From NCBI RefSeq assembly GCF_008271465.1, contig NZ_VMDU01000002.1, positions 1 through 64,000 of the forward strand: a stretch of 64,000 nucleotides of DNA. Direction: 5' to 3'. The stretch comes from Tabrizicola flagellatus (GTDB taxonomy: Bacteria; Pseudomonadota; Alphaproteobacteria; Rhodobacterales; Rhodobacteraceae). Below are positions 8,433 through 16,819 of this stretch, piece by piece. The translations under genes were made by a program, and so were the position numbers. The notes under the pieces were generated by a model. That model did not search any database, was not told the origin of the DNA, and saw nothing but the letters and a program-made list of their open reading frames with translations. The number at the start of each line of letters is the position of its first letter. The first letter of the stretch is position 1.

Positions 8433-9181
8433 GCCTCTCCTCCCGAGATGGCGATGGCCTGCCCGTTGATCCCCTCGGCCCCCGCGCTGCAAAGCCAGAG
8501 CGCGGCCGACGTCACCTCGGCCGGCCGGATCAGTCGGCGCTGCGGGTTGTGGGCGGCGAGCGTCTGCCGCGCGGCCTCGGCGCTCATGCCGGTCTTCTGC
8601 ATGATGGTATCGACCGAACGATCCGTCATCTCGGTGTCGAGAAACCCGGGGCAGAGCGCGTTGACCGTGACGGGCTTGCGCGCCACTTCCAGCGCGAGCG
8701 ACCGCACCAGTCCCACCACGCCATGCTTGGCGGCAGCGTAAGGCGCGACATAGGGATAGCCCTTCAACCCGGCGGTCGAGGCGACGGCAATCAGCCGCCC
8801 CCAGTCGGCAATCTGGGCAAGACCCTCGCGGAAGGTCAGGAAGACGCCGGTCAGGTTGACCGCCAGCATCGCGTTCCAGTCCTGAAGCGTGGTCCTGCCG
8901 AAAGGTGCGCTGCTCGCCGCCCCGGCATTGGCGATCACCACGTCGCAGCGCCCCGCCTCGGCAAACAGCCGTTCCACCTGGATCTCGTCCGTCACATCGG
9001 CCAGAAGCACGCGCGCCCCGGTCGCCTCGGCCACGGCGCGCAGCGGTGCCTCGCGGCGGCCGCAGATCACCACCTCGGCTCCGGCCGCCGCGAAACCGCG
9101 CGCGAGGTCGGCCCCGACCCCGGTTCCGCCGCCGGTGATCAGGACGCGCCGGCAGCGCGGATCGAGCATGCCACCCGTCAT
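8429..9181 (-). CDS. SDR-family oxidoreductase
   Basis: A 250-residue classical short-chain dehydrogenase. It has TGGGTGVGADLARGF (nucleotide binding), DVT (adenine ring), NAGA and a catalytic Ser region VASTAGLKGYPYVAPYAAAKHGVVGL with Tyr and Lys in YAAAK. It lies directly after the monooxygenase (ATGA overlap), so the two are made in step. In known pathways the second half of the bifunctional monooxygenase does the NADPH-dependent ring reduction; here this SDR may take part in reduction instead, or act as a hydroxyacyl-CoA dehydrogenase in later steps. Both roles are inference. Confidence 0.85.
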   Translation of the reverse strand: MTGGMLDPRCRRVLITGGGTGVGADLARGFAAAGAEVVICGRREAPLRAVAEATGARVLLADVTDEIQVERLFAEAGRCDVVIANAGAASSAPFGRTTLQDWNAMLAVNLTGVFLTFREGLAQIADWGRLIAVASTAGLKGYPYVAPYAAAKHGVVGLVRSLALEVARKPVTVNALCPGFLDTEMTDRSVDTIMQKTGMSAEAARQTLAAHNPQRRLIRPAEVTSAALWLCSAGAEGINGQAIAISGGEA

Positions 9182-10281
9182 GCGCGGATCTCGTGGCTGA
9201 TCCGCTGCGAGCGGGTCAGCAGCGAATAGGCGAACTGGATCGGCGGCATGTCGAGATAACGCTCGACCTGCTCGAACCATTCCAGGCTGTTGCGCGCCGC
9301 CGATTGCAGGCGCAGCACTTCGAGCCGGCGTTCCTCCTGATAGCGGCGGAAGGCGTCTTCCATGCTGGGCTCGGAGTGCAGGTAATCGGCCAGCGCGATG
9401 GCGCTGTCGAAGGCCAGCCGCGTGCCCGAACCGATCGAAAAATGCCCGGTCGCCGCCGCGTCGCCCATCAGGACGACGTTCTCGTGGTACCACTTCTCGC
9501 AGATCACCCGCGGGAACTGGATCCAGACCGCCGAGCCGCGCAGGTGGGCGGCGTTCGACATCAGGTCATGCCCGCCGAGGTGACGTTCGAAAATCCTGCG
9601 GCAAGTCTCGACCGTCTCCTCCTTGGTCATCCCGGCAAAGCCGAAGCGGTCCCAGGTCTCGGGCAGGGTCTCGACGATGAAGGTCGCGGTGTTGTCGTCG
9701 AACTGGTAGACATGGGCCCAGACCCAACCATGTTCGGTCCTTTCGAAAATGAAGGTGAAGGCATCGTCGAACTTCTGGTGCGTGCCCAGCCAGACGAACT
9801 TGCAGCGGCGCACGTCGATATCGGGGCGGAAGGTGTCGCTGTATTCCTGCCGCACCAGGCTGTTGATCCCGTCGCAGCCGACCACGATGTCATAGTCCCG
9901 CCGATACTCCTCGGCCGACTTGAAGGTGGTCTCGAATTCAAGCTTCACGCCCAGCTCGCGCGCGCGGGCCTGCAACAGGATCAGCATCGCCTTGCGGCCG
10001 ATCCCGGCAAAGCCATGGCCGCCCGAAACGGTGCGCACGCCGTCGTGGACCACGGCGATATCGTCCCAATAGGCGAAGTTCGACCGTATCGCCTCGGTCG
10101 AGACAGGGTCGTTCTTCTGCATCCGGCTCAGGGCGTCCTCGGACAGGACCACTCCCCAGCCGAAGGTGTCATTCGCGCGGTTCCGTTCCAGCACGGTCAC
10201 GTCATGGGACGGATCGCGCAGCTTCATCGAGATCGCGAAATACAGACCGGCCGGCCCGCCGCCGAGGCAAAGTATCTTCAT
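9178..10281 (-). CDS. Flavin monooxygenase, free-standing N-terminal half of 2-aminobenzoyl-CoA monooxygenase/salicylyl-CoA 5-hydroxylase type
   Basis: A 367-residue FAD-dependent aromatic-CoA hydroxylase. It shows the Rossmann motif LGGGPAGLYFAI at the N-terminus, VLERNRANDTFGWGVVLSEDAL, the DG motif VVGCDGINSLVR and the GD motif LMGDAAATGHFSIGSGTRLAFDSAIALA. The family form is a protein of about 760 residues in which this half is followed by an old-yellow-enzyme-like half. Here the protein ends at PPIQFAYSLLTRSQRISHEIRA and the stop overlaps the SDR start by ATGA, so the second half is cleanly absent. It is the first gene of the minus-strand operon, 104 nt from the divergent hydratase gene. 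It probably hydroxylates the aromatic CoA ester at C5; ring reduction by the same protein is not possible. Confidence 0.85.
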   Translation of the reverse strand: MKILCLGGGPAGLYFAISMKLRDPSHDVTVLERNRANDTFGWGVVLSEDALSRMQKNDPVSTEAIRSNFAYWDDIAVVHDGVRTVSGGHGFAGIGRKAMLILLQARARELGVKLEFETTFKSAEEYRRDYDIVVGCDGINSLVRQEYSDTFRPDIDVRRCKFVWLGTHQKFDDAFTFIFERTEHGWVWAHVYQFDDNTATFIVETLPETWDRFGFAGMTKEETVETCRRIFERHLGGHDLMSNAAHLRGSAVWIQFPRVICEKWYHENVVLMGDAAATGHFSIGSGTRLAFDSAIALADYLHSEPSMEDAFRRYQEERRLEVLRLQSAARNSLEWFEQVERYLDMPPIQFAYSLLTRSQRISHEIRA

Positions 10282-10328
10282 CACCCGGTGCTCCTGTTTG
10301 CCCGCAAGTTTGGCAGGTCGGCCAGCAA

Positions 10329-10357
10329 TTTCAAGCTTAAAACTTTTATGCTTGAAA
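10329..10357. promoter_or_regulatory. 29-bp near-perfect palindrome, probable MarR operator
   Basis: Arms TTTCAAGC and GCTTGAAA are perfect. The 13-nt centre (TTAAAA-C-TTTTAT) continues the symmetry with one mismatch. It lies in the AT-rich 104-nt gap between the divergent monooxygenase and hydratase operons, 48 nt from one start and 29 nt from the other, so one bound protein could repress both. MarR operators of aromatic-CoA regulators are AT-rich palindromes of this kind. Confidence 0.72.
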
Positions 10358-10385
10358 ATCTCCGGACTTGTTCCATTCTGCGCCC

Positions 10386-11141
10386 ATGGACCACCTGCTG
10401 GAGATCGACGAAGGCGCATGGGTGCGGCTGGTGCTGAACCGGCCGGCCGCCCGGAATGCGCTGAACACCGCCCTGCTGGGCGATCTGGCGGCAGCCCTTC
10501 GGCGGCTTGCCGACGTGCCGGATTGCCGGGCGGTCCTGATCCAGGGCGCCGAGGGCAATTTCGCGGCCGGGGCCGACATCGCCGAGATCGAGACCCGCAC
10601 CACAGCCGATGCCGCGACCGATCCGCGCAAGGCGCATTGGGCGGCGATTCGCACCTTCCCGAAGCCACTTGTCGCCGCCATCGAGGGCTTTGCGCTGGGC
10701 GGCGGGCTGGAACTTGCCCTGATGGCGGATCTGATGGTGGTCGGGGATACGGCCCGGCTGGGCCTGCCCGAAACCAGCCTCGGGTTGATCCCAGGTGCCG
10801 GCGGCGGCCAGCGGCTTCTGTCCCGGATCGGCCCGGCTCGGGCGGCGCGGATGGTGCTGACCGGAGAGATCATCGACGCCGACACGGCCCATGCCTGGGG
10901 CATCGCCTCGCACCGAACGGCCGATGCCGTGGCCGAAGGCGCGGCCCTGACAGCACGGCTGGCCGAACGTGCGCCGCTGGCCTTGCGGGCGGCCAAGGCG
11001 GCGCTCGTTGCGGGGGCGGAGGCACACCTTGCCTTCGCCGAGGAGCGCGCGGGTTTCGAGGCGCTTCTGTCCTCGGCCGACAAGCAGGAAGGCATCCATG
11101 CCTTCCGCGCGCGTCGCAAACCCGACTTCCAGGGCAGGTGA
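10386..11141 (+). CDS. Enoyl-CoA hydratase
   Basis: A 251-residue crotonase of standard length. It has NFAAGADIAEIE and IEGFALGGGLELALMADLMV (oxyanion hole and first catalytic Glu) and ETSLGLIPGAGGGQRLLSRIG with the second catalytic Glu position, so it looks like a true beta-oxidation hydratase. The ATG at 10386 is preferred over an upstream TTG at 10368 because the family begins near MDHLLEIDEG. It is the first gene of the plus-strand operon hydratase - hydroxyacyl-CoA dehydrogenase - thiolase and completes beta-oxidation of the ring-cleavage product. Confidence 0.9.
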   Translation: MDHLLEIDEGAWVRLVLNRPAARNALNTALLGDLAAALRRLADVPDCRAVLIQGAEGNFAAGADIAEIETRTTADAATDPRKAHWAAIRTFPKPLVAAIEGFALGGGLELALMADLMVVGDTARLGLPETSLGLIPGAGGGQRLLSRIGPARAARMVLTGEIIDADTAHAWGIASHRTADAVAEGAALTARLAERAPLALRAAKAALVAGAEAHLAFAEERAGFEALLSSADKQEGIHAFRARRKPDFQGR

Positions 11142-11146
11142 GACGC

Positions 11147-12271
11147 ATGGAACCCGCAACCGTCGGTGTCGTCGGCCTTGGAACGATGGGGATCGGCATC
11201 GTGCAGGTCTTCGCGGCGGCCGGATACCGGGTGCTGGCGACCGACAGTCACGCACCTGCCCGCGACAGCGCCCTGGACCGGATTGCGGCCGCCCTGGCCT
11301 CGCGAGTCGCGGCCGGCAAGCTGACCGAGGCGGAGCGCGCCGAGACGCTTGCACGGGTCCAACTGGTCGAAAACCCCGGGCAGATGGGGGAGGCCGAGTT
11401 GGCCATCGAAGCGGTGGTCGAGGATCTGACAGCCAAGCAGGCGATCTTCGCGGCACTTGAACGGGTGATGGCGCCGGATGCCGTTCTGGCCAGCAACACC
11501 TCGTCGCTTTCGATTGCCGCGCTTGCGAAGGGTCTGGTCCGGCCCGAGCGGCTGCTCGGCCTGCATTTCTTCAACCCGGCCCCTGCGATGAGACTGGTCG
11601 AACTCGTCCCGCATTCCGGCACGTCCGACCCGGCGCTGCAGAAGGTCCGGGCCCTGATGCATCCTGCGGGCAAGACCCTGATCGACAGTCCAGATTGCCC
11701 CGGCTTCATCGTGAACCGCTGCGCGCGTCCGTTCTACGGCGAGGCGCTGGCCCTGCTGGAGGAGGGTCGCACTGCTACCGAGGTGGATGCGGCGATGCTG
11801 ACGGCGGGATACCGGATGGGTCCGTTCTCGCTGATCGACCTGGTCGGCGCCGACATCAACCTTGCCGCGACCGAGGGGCTCAACCGGGCCATGGGCGGGC
11901 ATCCGCGCTATCACGTCTTTGCGGCGTTGCGTGCGCAGGTCGCCAGCGGCAATCTCGGGCGCAAGACGGGCAGGGGCTTCGTCTTTCCCGATCCGCCGGC
12001 CTCCCCGCCGTCCGATGCCACCGCCATCGTCCTGCGGATCGAAGCAACGCTGGCGAACGAGGCGGGCTGGCTTCTGGCCGAGGGTGGCGTTCAGCGCGAG
12101 GGGATCGACACCGCGATGAAGCTTGGGCTGAACCTGCCGCGCGGACCCTTCGAATGCCTGCGCGCGCATGGCACCGCAACGATCCTCGCGGAACTGGAAC
12201 GCCTCGAGCGCCTGGCCCCTGCGCATCTGCGCGGGCGCTATCTGCCCGCACCGGAGCTTGATGCCGCATGA
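11147..12271 (+). CDS. 3-Hydroxyacyl-CoA dehydrogenase
   Basis: A 374-residue NAD-dependent 3-hydroxyacyl-CoA dehydrogenase. It has the Rossmann motif GLGTMGIGI at 10-18, the SNTSSLSI segment at 117-123 and the catalytic His140 in GLHFFNPAPAMRLVEL. The C-terminal dimerisation domain is present twice (about 185-275 and 290-370), the arrangement of the PaaH-like group used in phenylacetate and aromatic pathways. It oxidises the hydroxyacyl-CoA to a 3-oxoacyl-CoA for the thiolase, whose start overlaps its stop by four bases. Confidence 0.9.
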   Translation: MEPATVGVVGLGTMGIGIVQVFAAAGYRVLATDSHAPARDSALDRIAAALASRVAAGKLTEAERAETLARVQLVENPGQMGEAELAIEAVVEDLTAKQAIFAALERVMAPDAVLASNTSSLSIAALAKGLVRPERLLGLHFFNPAPAMRLVELVPHSGTSDPALQKVRALMHPAGKTLIDSPDCPGFIVNRCARPFYGEALALLEEGRTATEVDAAMLTAGYRMGPFSLIDLVGADINLAATEGLNRAMGGHPRYHVFAALRAQVASGNLGRKTGRGFVFPDPPASPPSDATAIVLRIEATLANEAGWLLAEGGVQREGIDTAMKLGLNLPRGPFECLRAHGTATILAELERLERLAPAHLRGRYLPAPELDAA

Positions 12272-13446
12272 CCCGAGACGTCTTCCTCTGCACCATGCGC
12301 CGCACGCCGATCGGCCGCTATGGTGGCGCCCTCGCCAGCCTGCGCCCGGACGACATGGCGGCCCTGGTGATCGACGGCCTTCTCGACCTCTGCCCCGACC
12401 TGCCGGTGGACGAGGTGATCTTCGGTTGCGCCAACCAGGCGGGCGAGGACAACCGGAATGTCGCGCGCATGGCCGTGCTCCTTTCCCGCCTGCCGGAAAC
12501 CGTGCCCGCACTGACCGTCAACCGGCTCTGTGCCTCGGGCATGGATGCGGTGATCGCCGGCGCGCGCGCGATCCGCGACGGGGCGGACATCGTCATTGCC
12601 GGCGGCGTCGAAAGCATGAGCCGCGCTCCTTTCGTGATGCCGAAGGCCGAAGCCGCCTTTTCCCGGCAGGCGGAGATTCACGACACCACGATCGGCTGGC
12701 GTTTCGTGAACCAGCGTATCGCAAGGCTATATGGCATCGAGTCCATGCCCGAAACCGCCGAGAACGTGGCGCAGGACTTTGCGGTCAGCCGCGCCGACCA
12801 GGACGGCTATGCGCTGCGCTCGCAACTGCGCTATGACGCGGCCTGGCATCGGTCCGACATCCTGCCGGTGACCCTCCGCACCCGGTCGGGCGACACGGTC
12901 GTCAGCGCGGACGAGCATCCGCGCGTCACCTCTGCGGACCGCCTCGCGGCACTGCCAACCCCGTTCCGGGACGGCGGGACGGTAACGGCGGGCAATGCCG
13001 CCGGTGTCAATGATGGCGCCGCCGCCGTGCTTCTGGCATCGGCTACGGGGTTGCAGAGGACGGGCCTCACGCCCCTGGCCCGCATCGGTCGCGCTGCCGC
13101 CGCCGGCGTAGCCCCAAGGATCATGGGTGTCGGCCCGGTTGCGGCGGTCGAACGGCTGGTGGCAGCGGGCGCCAGACCGCCCGCAGAGCAGGACGCAATC
13201 GAACTCAACGAGGCCTTTGCCGCCCAGGTGCTGGCCTGCACCCGCGCCTGGGGGCTGGACGACTCCGACCCGCGGCTGAACGCATATGGTGGCGGGATCA
13301 GCATGGGGCATCCGCTGGGGATGTCCGGCGCGCGCATTGTGGCAACGGCGGCGAGGCGTCTGGCGGAATCGAACGGCAGGTCTGCACTGGCAACGCTTTG
13401 CGTCGGGGTCGGTCAGGGCGTGGCTGTCGAGCTTCTGCCCGCCTGA
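12268..13446 (+). CDS. Acetyl-CoA acyltransferase, beta-ketoadipyl-CoA thiolase type
   Basis: A 392-residue thiolase. Nucleophile Cys88 lies in TVNRLCASGMDAV, followed by GGVESMSRAPFVMPK. Late motifs are NAYGGGISMGHPLGMSGARI (catalytic His) and TLCVGVGQGVAVELL (second Cys). It fits the PcaF/PaaJ group that splits 3-oxoadipyl-CoA or similar diacid CoA esters. It is the last gene of the plus-strand operon. Final products are expected to be acetyl-CoA plus a shorter CoA ester. Confidence 0.9.
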   Translation: MTRDVFLCTMRRTPIGRYGGALASLRPDDMAALVIDGLLDLCPDLPVDEVIFGCANQAGEDNRNVARMAVLLSRLPETVPALTVNRLCASGMDAVIAGARAIRDGADIVIAGGVESMSRAPFVMPKAEAAFSRQAEIHDTTIGWRFVNQRIARLYGIESMPETAENVAQDFAVSRADQDGYALRSQLRYDAAWHRSDILPVTLRTRSGDTVVSADEHPRVTSADRLAALPTPFRDGGTVTAGNAAGVNDGAAAVLLASATGLQRTGLTPLARIGRAAAAGVAPRIMGVGPVAAVERLVAAGARPPAEQDAIELNEAFAAQVLACTRAWGLDDSDPRLNAYGGGISMGHPLGMSGARIVATAARRLAESNGRSALATLCVGVGQGVAVELLPA

Positions 13447-13451
13447 AACCC

Positions 13452-13477
13452 GGCGGATCACCCGGTGGCCATCCGCC
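13452..13477. terminator. Hairpin between convergent thiolase and FlgN-like genes
   Basis: Arms GGCGGAT and ATCCGCC pair perfectly over a 12-nt loop that can pair further (ACC/GGT). It begins just after the thiolase stop codon, where two transcripts converge. No clear T-run follows, so its use as a terminator is uncertain. Confidence 0.4.
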
Positions 13478-13515
13478 CGCGCAAGTCATTCTCGCCAGGG
13501 TTGGCCGCGAGCTGC

Positions 13516-13827
13516 TCAGACGCGGTATGTCCGCTCGGCACCTCGCACGGTGATCTGCGCTTTCTGGCCGCGCGCATTGTAGGTGGTCAGTTCCCTGCCC
13601 TGCGTGATTTCGGACAATCGGAGCCTTGCCGCCCTGACGCCCCGTCCGGCCGCCTCGATCAGCCGGGCATTCCGCCGGGCCTTGGCCAGTATCGGCTCTG
13701 CCAGTCGCGCGTCTTCCGCCGCAAGGCTGATGGCCTCGACCTGCGGCGCAAGTTCGGACAGCGTCACGAAATCGCCTGCGGTCAAGGCCGCTGCAACGGC
13801 ATCAAGAAGGCTGTCAAGCCGTTCCAT
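13516..13827 (-). CDS. FlgN-like flagellar chaperone (small helical protein)
   Basis: A 103-residue predicted all-helical protein with a leucine/alanine-rich N-terminus (MERLDSLLDAVAAALTAGDF) and a basic C-terminal tail. Its size, helical character and place next to the FlgJ-like gene agree with FlgN-type chaperones for hook-filament junction proteins, which are poorly conserved in sequence. It overlaps the FlgJ-like gene by 14 bases. The assignment rests mainly on context. Confidence 0.55.
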   Translation of the reverse strand: MERLDSLLDAVAAALTAGDFVTLSELAPQVEAISLAAEDARLAEPILAKARRNARLIEAAGRGVRAARLRLSEITQGRELTTYNARGQKAQITVRGAERTYRV

Positions 13828-14086
13828 TCTCTGCCTCCGTCATCGCCTTGAAGATGAGTTCCGCCAGCCCGAGGCCGCCACCCTGCACGATCAGTCTCGC
13901 CTGCTCCTGGCGCAGGAACGAGGCGAACTGCGCCTCACCCTGCCCGCCTCCGAAAGCGCCGTCGAGTTCGCCGAGGCCCGAATGCCCCAGCATCTCGGAC
14001 AGGAATGTCGCCTCCAGCTCCTTTGCCTTTGTCATGAGAAGGACTTCGCGCGCAGGCGCCGTGCCGCTGATCGGGGGAATGTCCAT
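13814..14086 (-). CDS. Rod-binding protein, FlgJ N-terminal domain type
   Basis: A 90-residue protein matching the short rod-binding (FlgJ N-terminal) domain: KAKELEATFLSEMLGHSGLGEL, FGGGQGEAQFASFLRQEQARLIVQGGGLGLAELIF. It lacks the muramidase domain, as is usual in alphaproteobacteria. It acts in the periplasm as rod cap/scaffold. The start at 14086 follows AGGAG at good spacing. It is divergent from fliK across a 107-nt gap that likely holds promoters for both. Confidence 0.8.
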   Translation of the reverse strand: MDIPPISGTAPAREVLLMTKAKELEATFLSEMLGHSGLGELDGAFGGGQGEAQFASFLRQEQARLIVQGGGLGLAELIFKAMTEAENGTA

Positions 14087-14193
14087 CGCATGCTCCTGAA
14101 AGCTCGAATTTTCGCCAGCATCCGGCAAGCGGGTAAAGAATGGGTAACTTCTGCACCGGATAACGGTGGCACAGCGGCAAACGTCGTGAATCC

Positions 14194-15996
14194 ATGCAGA
14201 ACGCACTCATCATCGGGCCGATCGCAGTTTCCTTTACGGAAGCCGGGTTCATCCAAACCCGGCACGATGGCCAGGCATTTGCGGACAGCTTTTGCGAAAC
14301 TCTTGTCCACCCGGGCCCGACCGATCCGGAAACCGACAATTCCCTGCCCGCCCCCGGGGTGTTCTTCTGGAATGACGGCCTGCTTTCCACGGCCTTGCGG
14401 GATTGGACGCGCCCACACACGGATGCTCCTCGGGTTGCGTCAGACGCCGACCTGCCGTCCGCGCCGACGGCGCTTGCGGGCACCCTGTTGGCCATCGAAG
14501 CCCGGACAGGGCCCGATTGGGGAAGCGCGGATCCGGAGGCAACGCCTTCGGGTCACGGAACAGAGGCCGCCAGCGGCGCGCCAGAGGGGGAAGCGGCAAA
14601 CAGCCCAGTTCTGCTGCGGGCCACAGCCGGTGCAGTGCCGATCCGCGAGAGTCTGATCCCCCCTGGTGACCTCTACGCTGCCATCCCGATTCTCGAAGGA
14701 CGCGGGCACGCGCTTCTGTCATCCGAGACTGCGGCTCCGCTGTTTGCATCACTCGACAGGGCAGACGGTTTGCCGTCAACGCTCGCACTGGCCGAGATCG
14801 CCCCGGCCGGCGACAAGGCCGCCGATGGAGAAAGGTCTCTCCCCATGGTCGCTGACGACAGGCCACGAAGGGATGGACAAGCCACCGACCCGGTTGCCCT
14901 GCAGCGCTCTGAGACCGGAGCGATCAACCAGATCCGCCAGATGAACACCGGCCGGTCCGAAGAGATTGCCGCGGCCAGGCTGCCGACATCAGGGCTCGCG
15001 GTGGTCGAAGCGGAAGAGCATCACCCGGTTGCTGGCGCTTCGAACCAGCCGCCTGATCCCTGGGGGAAACAAGCCGCAGGACAGTCGGCCGCTCCGGGAG
15101 GCAGTCGGTCCGAACCGGACGTGGCCTTGCCGCGTTTCCCGGCGGAAACGGGAACCGGGCCGTCCTTCGACGCGAGGTCCGAGCCCGATGAACCCGCCTC
15201 ATCCCCTTCGGTTACGGGCAGTTTCTGGGAACGGGTTTTCCATGACGCAACCAAGGCGCAGGCCGCTGGCGCACAGCAGCCGTCTACGGACGGCGAGGCC
15301 ATCCCGTTGCCGGTCGCAACTTCTACGGCTCATGCGGCAGACAAGGATCAGACCGTTGCGTCCATTGCGCCCGCGCAAGTAGACAGTACATGGCCGCCGG
15401 ATCCGACCGAAATCGCTGGCCCTGCAACGCAAACCGCCGCGGTTTCGCAGGCCGACCTCGTTTCGCGGCTCGTGGTCGAAGCTTGGCCCGACCCGGGTTC
15501 CCTAACAGCGGCCACAACGGATGCGATAGCTGTATCCGGCGTGTCGGCACCGTCCTCGGGGCCAGCAAGTCAGGCCGCGGCGTCATCGCCCGTTTTCCTT
15601 CCGGTTCCGCAGGTGGCCACCCAGGTCGCTGCCGTCCTTCGCCGGACTGCCGGTGGCGCTGCGGAACTATCGCTTGCCCCGATCGAACTTGGCCGCGTCC
15701 GGCTGCGGATCGAGCCCGACGCGAGGGATCCAGACCGATTGCTGATCCTGATCAACGTCGAACGCCCCGAGACGCTGGAGCTTTTCCGACGCCATGCGGC
15801 CGAGCTCGCCGAGGCGATCCGAAGCGCGGGCTACGCGGGGTCCAGCATCGACTTCGGGCAACAAGGCCAGGGAAACCGGCGCGAAGCAGGACGCGATGAT
15901 CGGCCCAGCCTCGCCGCGCCGGAGTCCCGCGACATGGAGCGCGGGCAGCTTCCTTTCCGCAATGTCACCGGGGAAACCCTAGATCTCAGATTGTAA
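14194..15996 (+). CDS. fliK: Flagellar hook-length control protein FliK
   Basis: A 600-residue protein with a long, low-complexity Ala/Pro/Ser-rich N-terminal two thirds and a conserved Flg_hook domain near the C-terminus (about 490-570: GGAAELSLAPIELGRVRLRIEP, LFRRHAAELAEAIRSAGY). FliK measures hook length and switches export from hook to filament substrates. It is followed after seven bases by flgD, the hook cap gene, which supports the call. Confidence 0.88.
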   Translation: MQNALIIGPIAVSFTEAGFIQTRHDGQAFADSFCETLVHPGPTDPETDNSLPAPGVFFWNDGLLSTALRDWTRPHTDAPRVASDADLPSAPTALAGTLLAIEARTGPDWGSADPEATPSGHGTEAASGAPEGEAANSPVLLRATAGAVPIRESLIPPGDLYAAIPILEGRGHALLSSETAAPLFASLDRADGLPSTLALAEIAPAGDKAADGERSLPMVADDRPRRDGQATDPVALQRSETGAINQIRQMNTGRSEEIAAARLPTSGLAVVEAEEHHPVAGASNQPPDPWGKQAAGQSAAPGGSRSEPDVALPRFPAETGTGPSFDARSEPDEPASSPSVTGSFWERVFHDATKAQAAGAQQPSTDGEAIPLPVATSTAHAADKDQTVASIAPAQVDSTWPPDPTEIAGPATQTAAVSQADLVSRLVVEAWPDPGSLTAATTDAIAVSGVSAPSSGPASQAAASSPVFLPVPQVATQVAAVLRRTAGGAAELSLAPIELGRVRLRIEPDARDPDRLLILINVERPETLELFRRHAAELAEAIRSAGYAGSSIDFGQQGQGNRREAGRDDRPSLAAPESRDMERGQLPFRNVTGETLDLRL

Positions 15997-16003
15997 GGCT
16001 ACC

Positions 16004-16660
16004 ATGGACATCTCATCCGTCAGTTCCGCGACGACCGCAACGCAGGCACCCGCAGCGGCATCGAAGATCACTTCGGATTTCAATACGTTCTTGCGGATGC
16101 TCACGGTGCAGATGCAGAATCAGGACCCGCTGAAGCCGATCGACTCGGCTGACTACGCAGTTCAGCTGGCGACCTTTTCCGGGGTCGAGCAGCAGGTGCG
16201 CACCAATCAGCTGCTGGCCGACCTGCAAGGCCGGTTCCAGCAGCTGGGCATGGCCGAAATGGCCAGCTGGGTGGGCAAGGAGGCGCGGTCGGACGCACCG
16301 GTCCTTTACGAGGGCTCTCCGGTCACGTTGTCGCCGAATCCGGCAGTCGGGTCCGACCGCGCCGTGCTCGTGGTGCGGGACGAGGCCGGAAACCTGGTAT
16401 CGCGCGAGGAGATCCCGGTAAGCACCGAGCCCTATCAGTGGCTTGGTGCCGGCATGGACGGCGCACCCCTGCCGACCGGCATCTACTCGATCACTCTCGA
16501 AAGCATGAGGGGAGAGACCCGGATCGACGCCCGCCCGATCGAGCACTACGCCCTGGTGACGGAAGCCAAGGGAGGCAGCGCAGGAACGACCCTCGTCCTC
16601 CGCGGCGGGATCGAAGTCGCAGCAACTGATGTGACCGCACTGCGAAACCCGAAAGGTTGA
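16004..16660 (+). CDS. flgD: Flagellar hook assembly protein FlgD
   Basis: A 218-residue hook-capping protein. The FlgD N-terminal hallmark is exact: FNTFLRMLTVQMQNQDPLKPIDSADYAVQLATFSGVEQQVRTN. The C-terminal half has the beta-rich FlgD Tudor/Ig-like region (WLGAGMDGAPLPTGIYSITLES). It caps the growing hook and lets FlgE subunits polymerise. It lies directly after fliK in one operon. The 159-nt gap that follows has no gene I can support. Confidence 0.95.
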   Translation: MDISSVSSATTATQAPAAASKITSDFNTFLRMLTVQMQNQDPLKPIDSADYAVQLATFSGVEQQVRTNQLLADLQGRFQQLGMAEMASWVGKEARSDAPVLYEGSPVTLSPNPAVGSDRAVLVVRDEAGNLVSREEIPVSTEPYQWLGAGMDGAPLPTGIYSITLESMRGETRIDARPIEHYALVTEAKGGSAGTTLVLRGGIEVAATDVTALRNPKG

Positions 16661-16819
16661 GCCGGCCCTTTAAGCGGGTGCCCCGGCCATCGGATCCACC
16701 TGGGCGGGCCACTTCCGTATTGTCGGCATGAACCTGACCTGGGCCTGGCGGGAACCCGTGCTGAACACGATCCTCGACGCCTTGGGCGGGTCTCGCAGCA
16801 TCGATGATCGTGCGCGCAG

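Noticed and set aside
10346-12511. Long minus-strand open frame opposite the hydratase and hydroxyacyl-CoA dehydrogenase genes
   Set aside because: It overlaps two clear beta-oxidation genes and has no recognisable motif.
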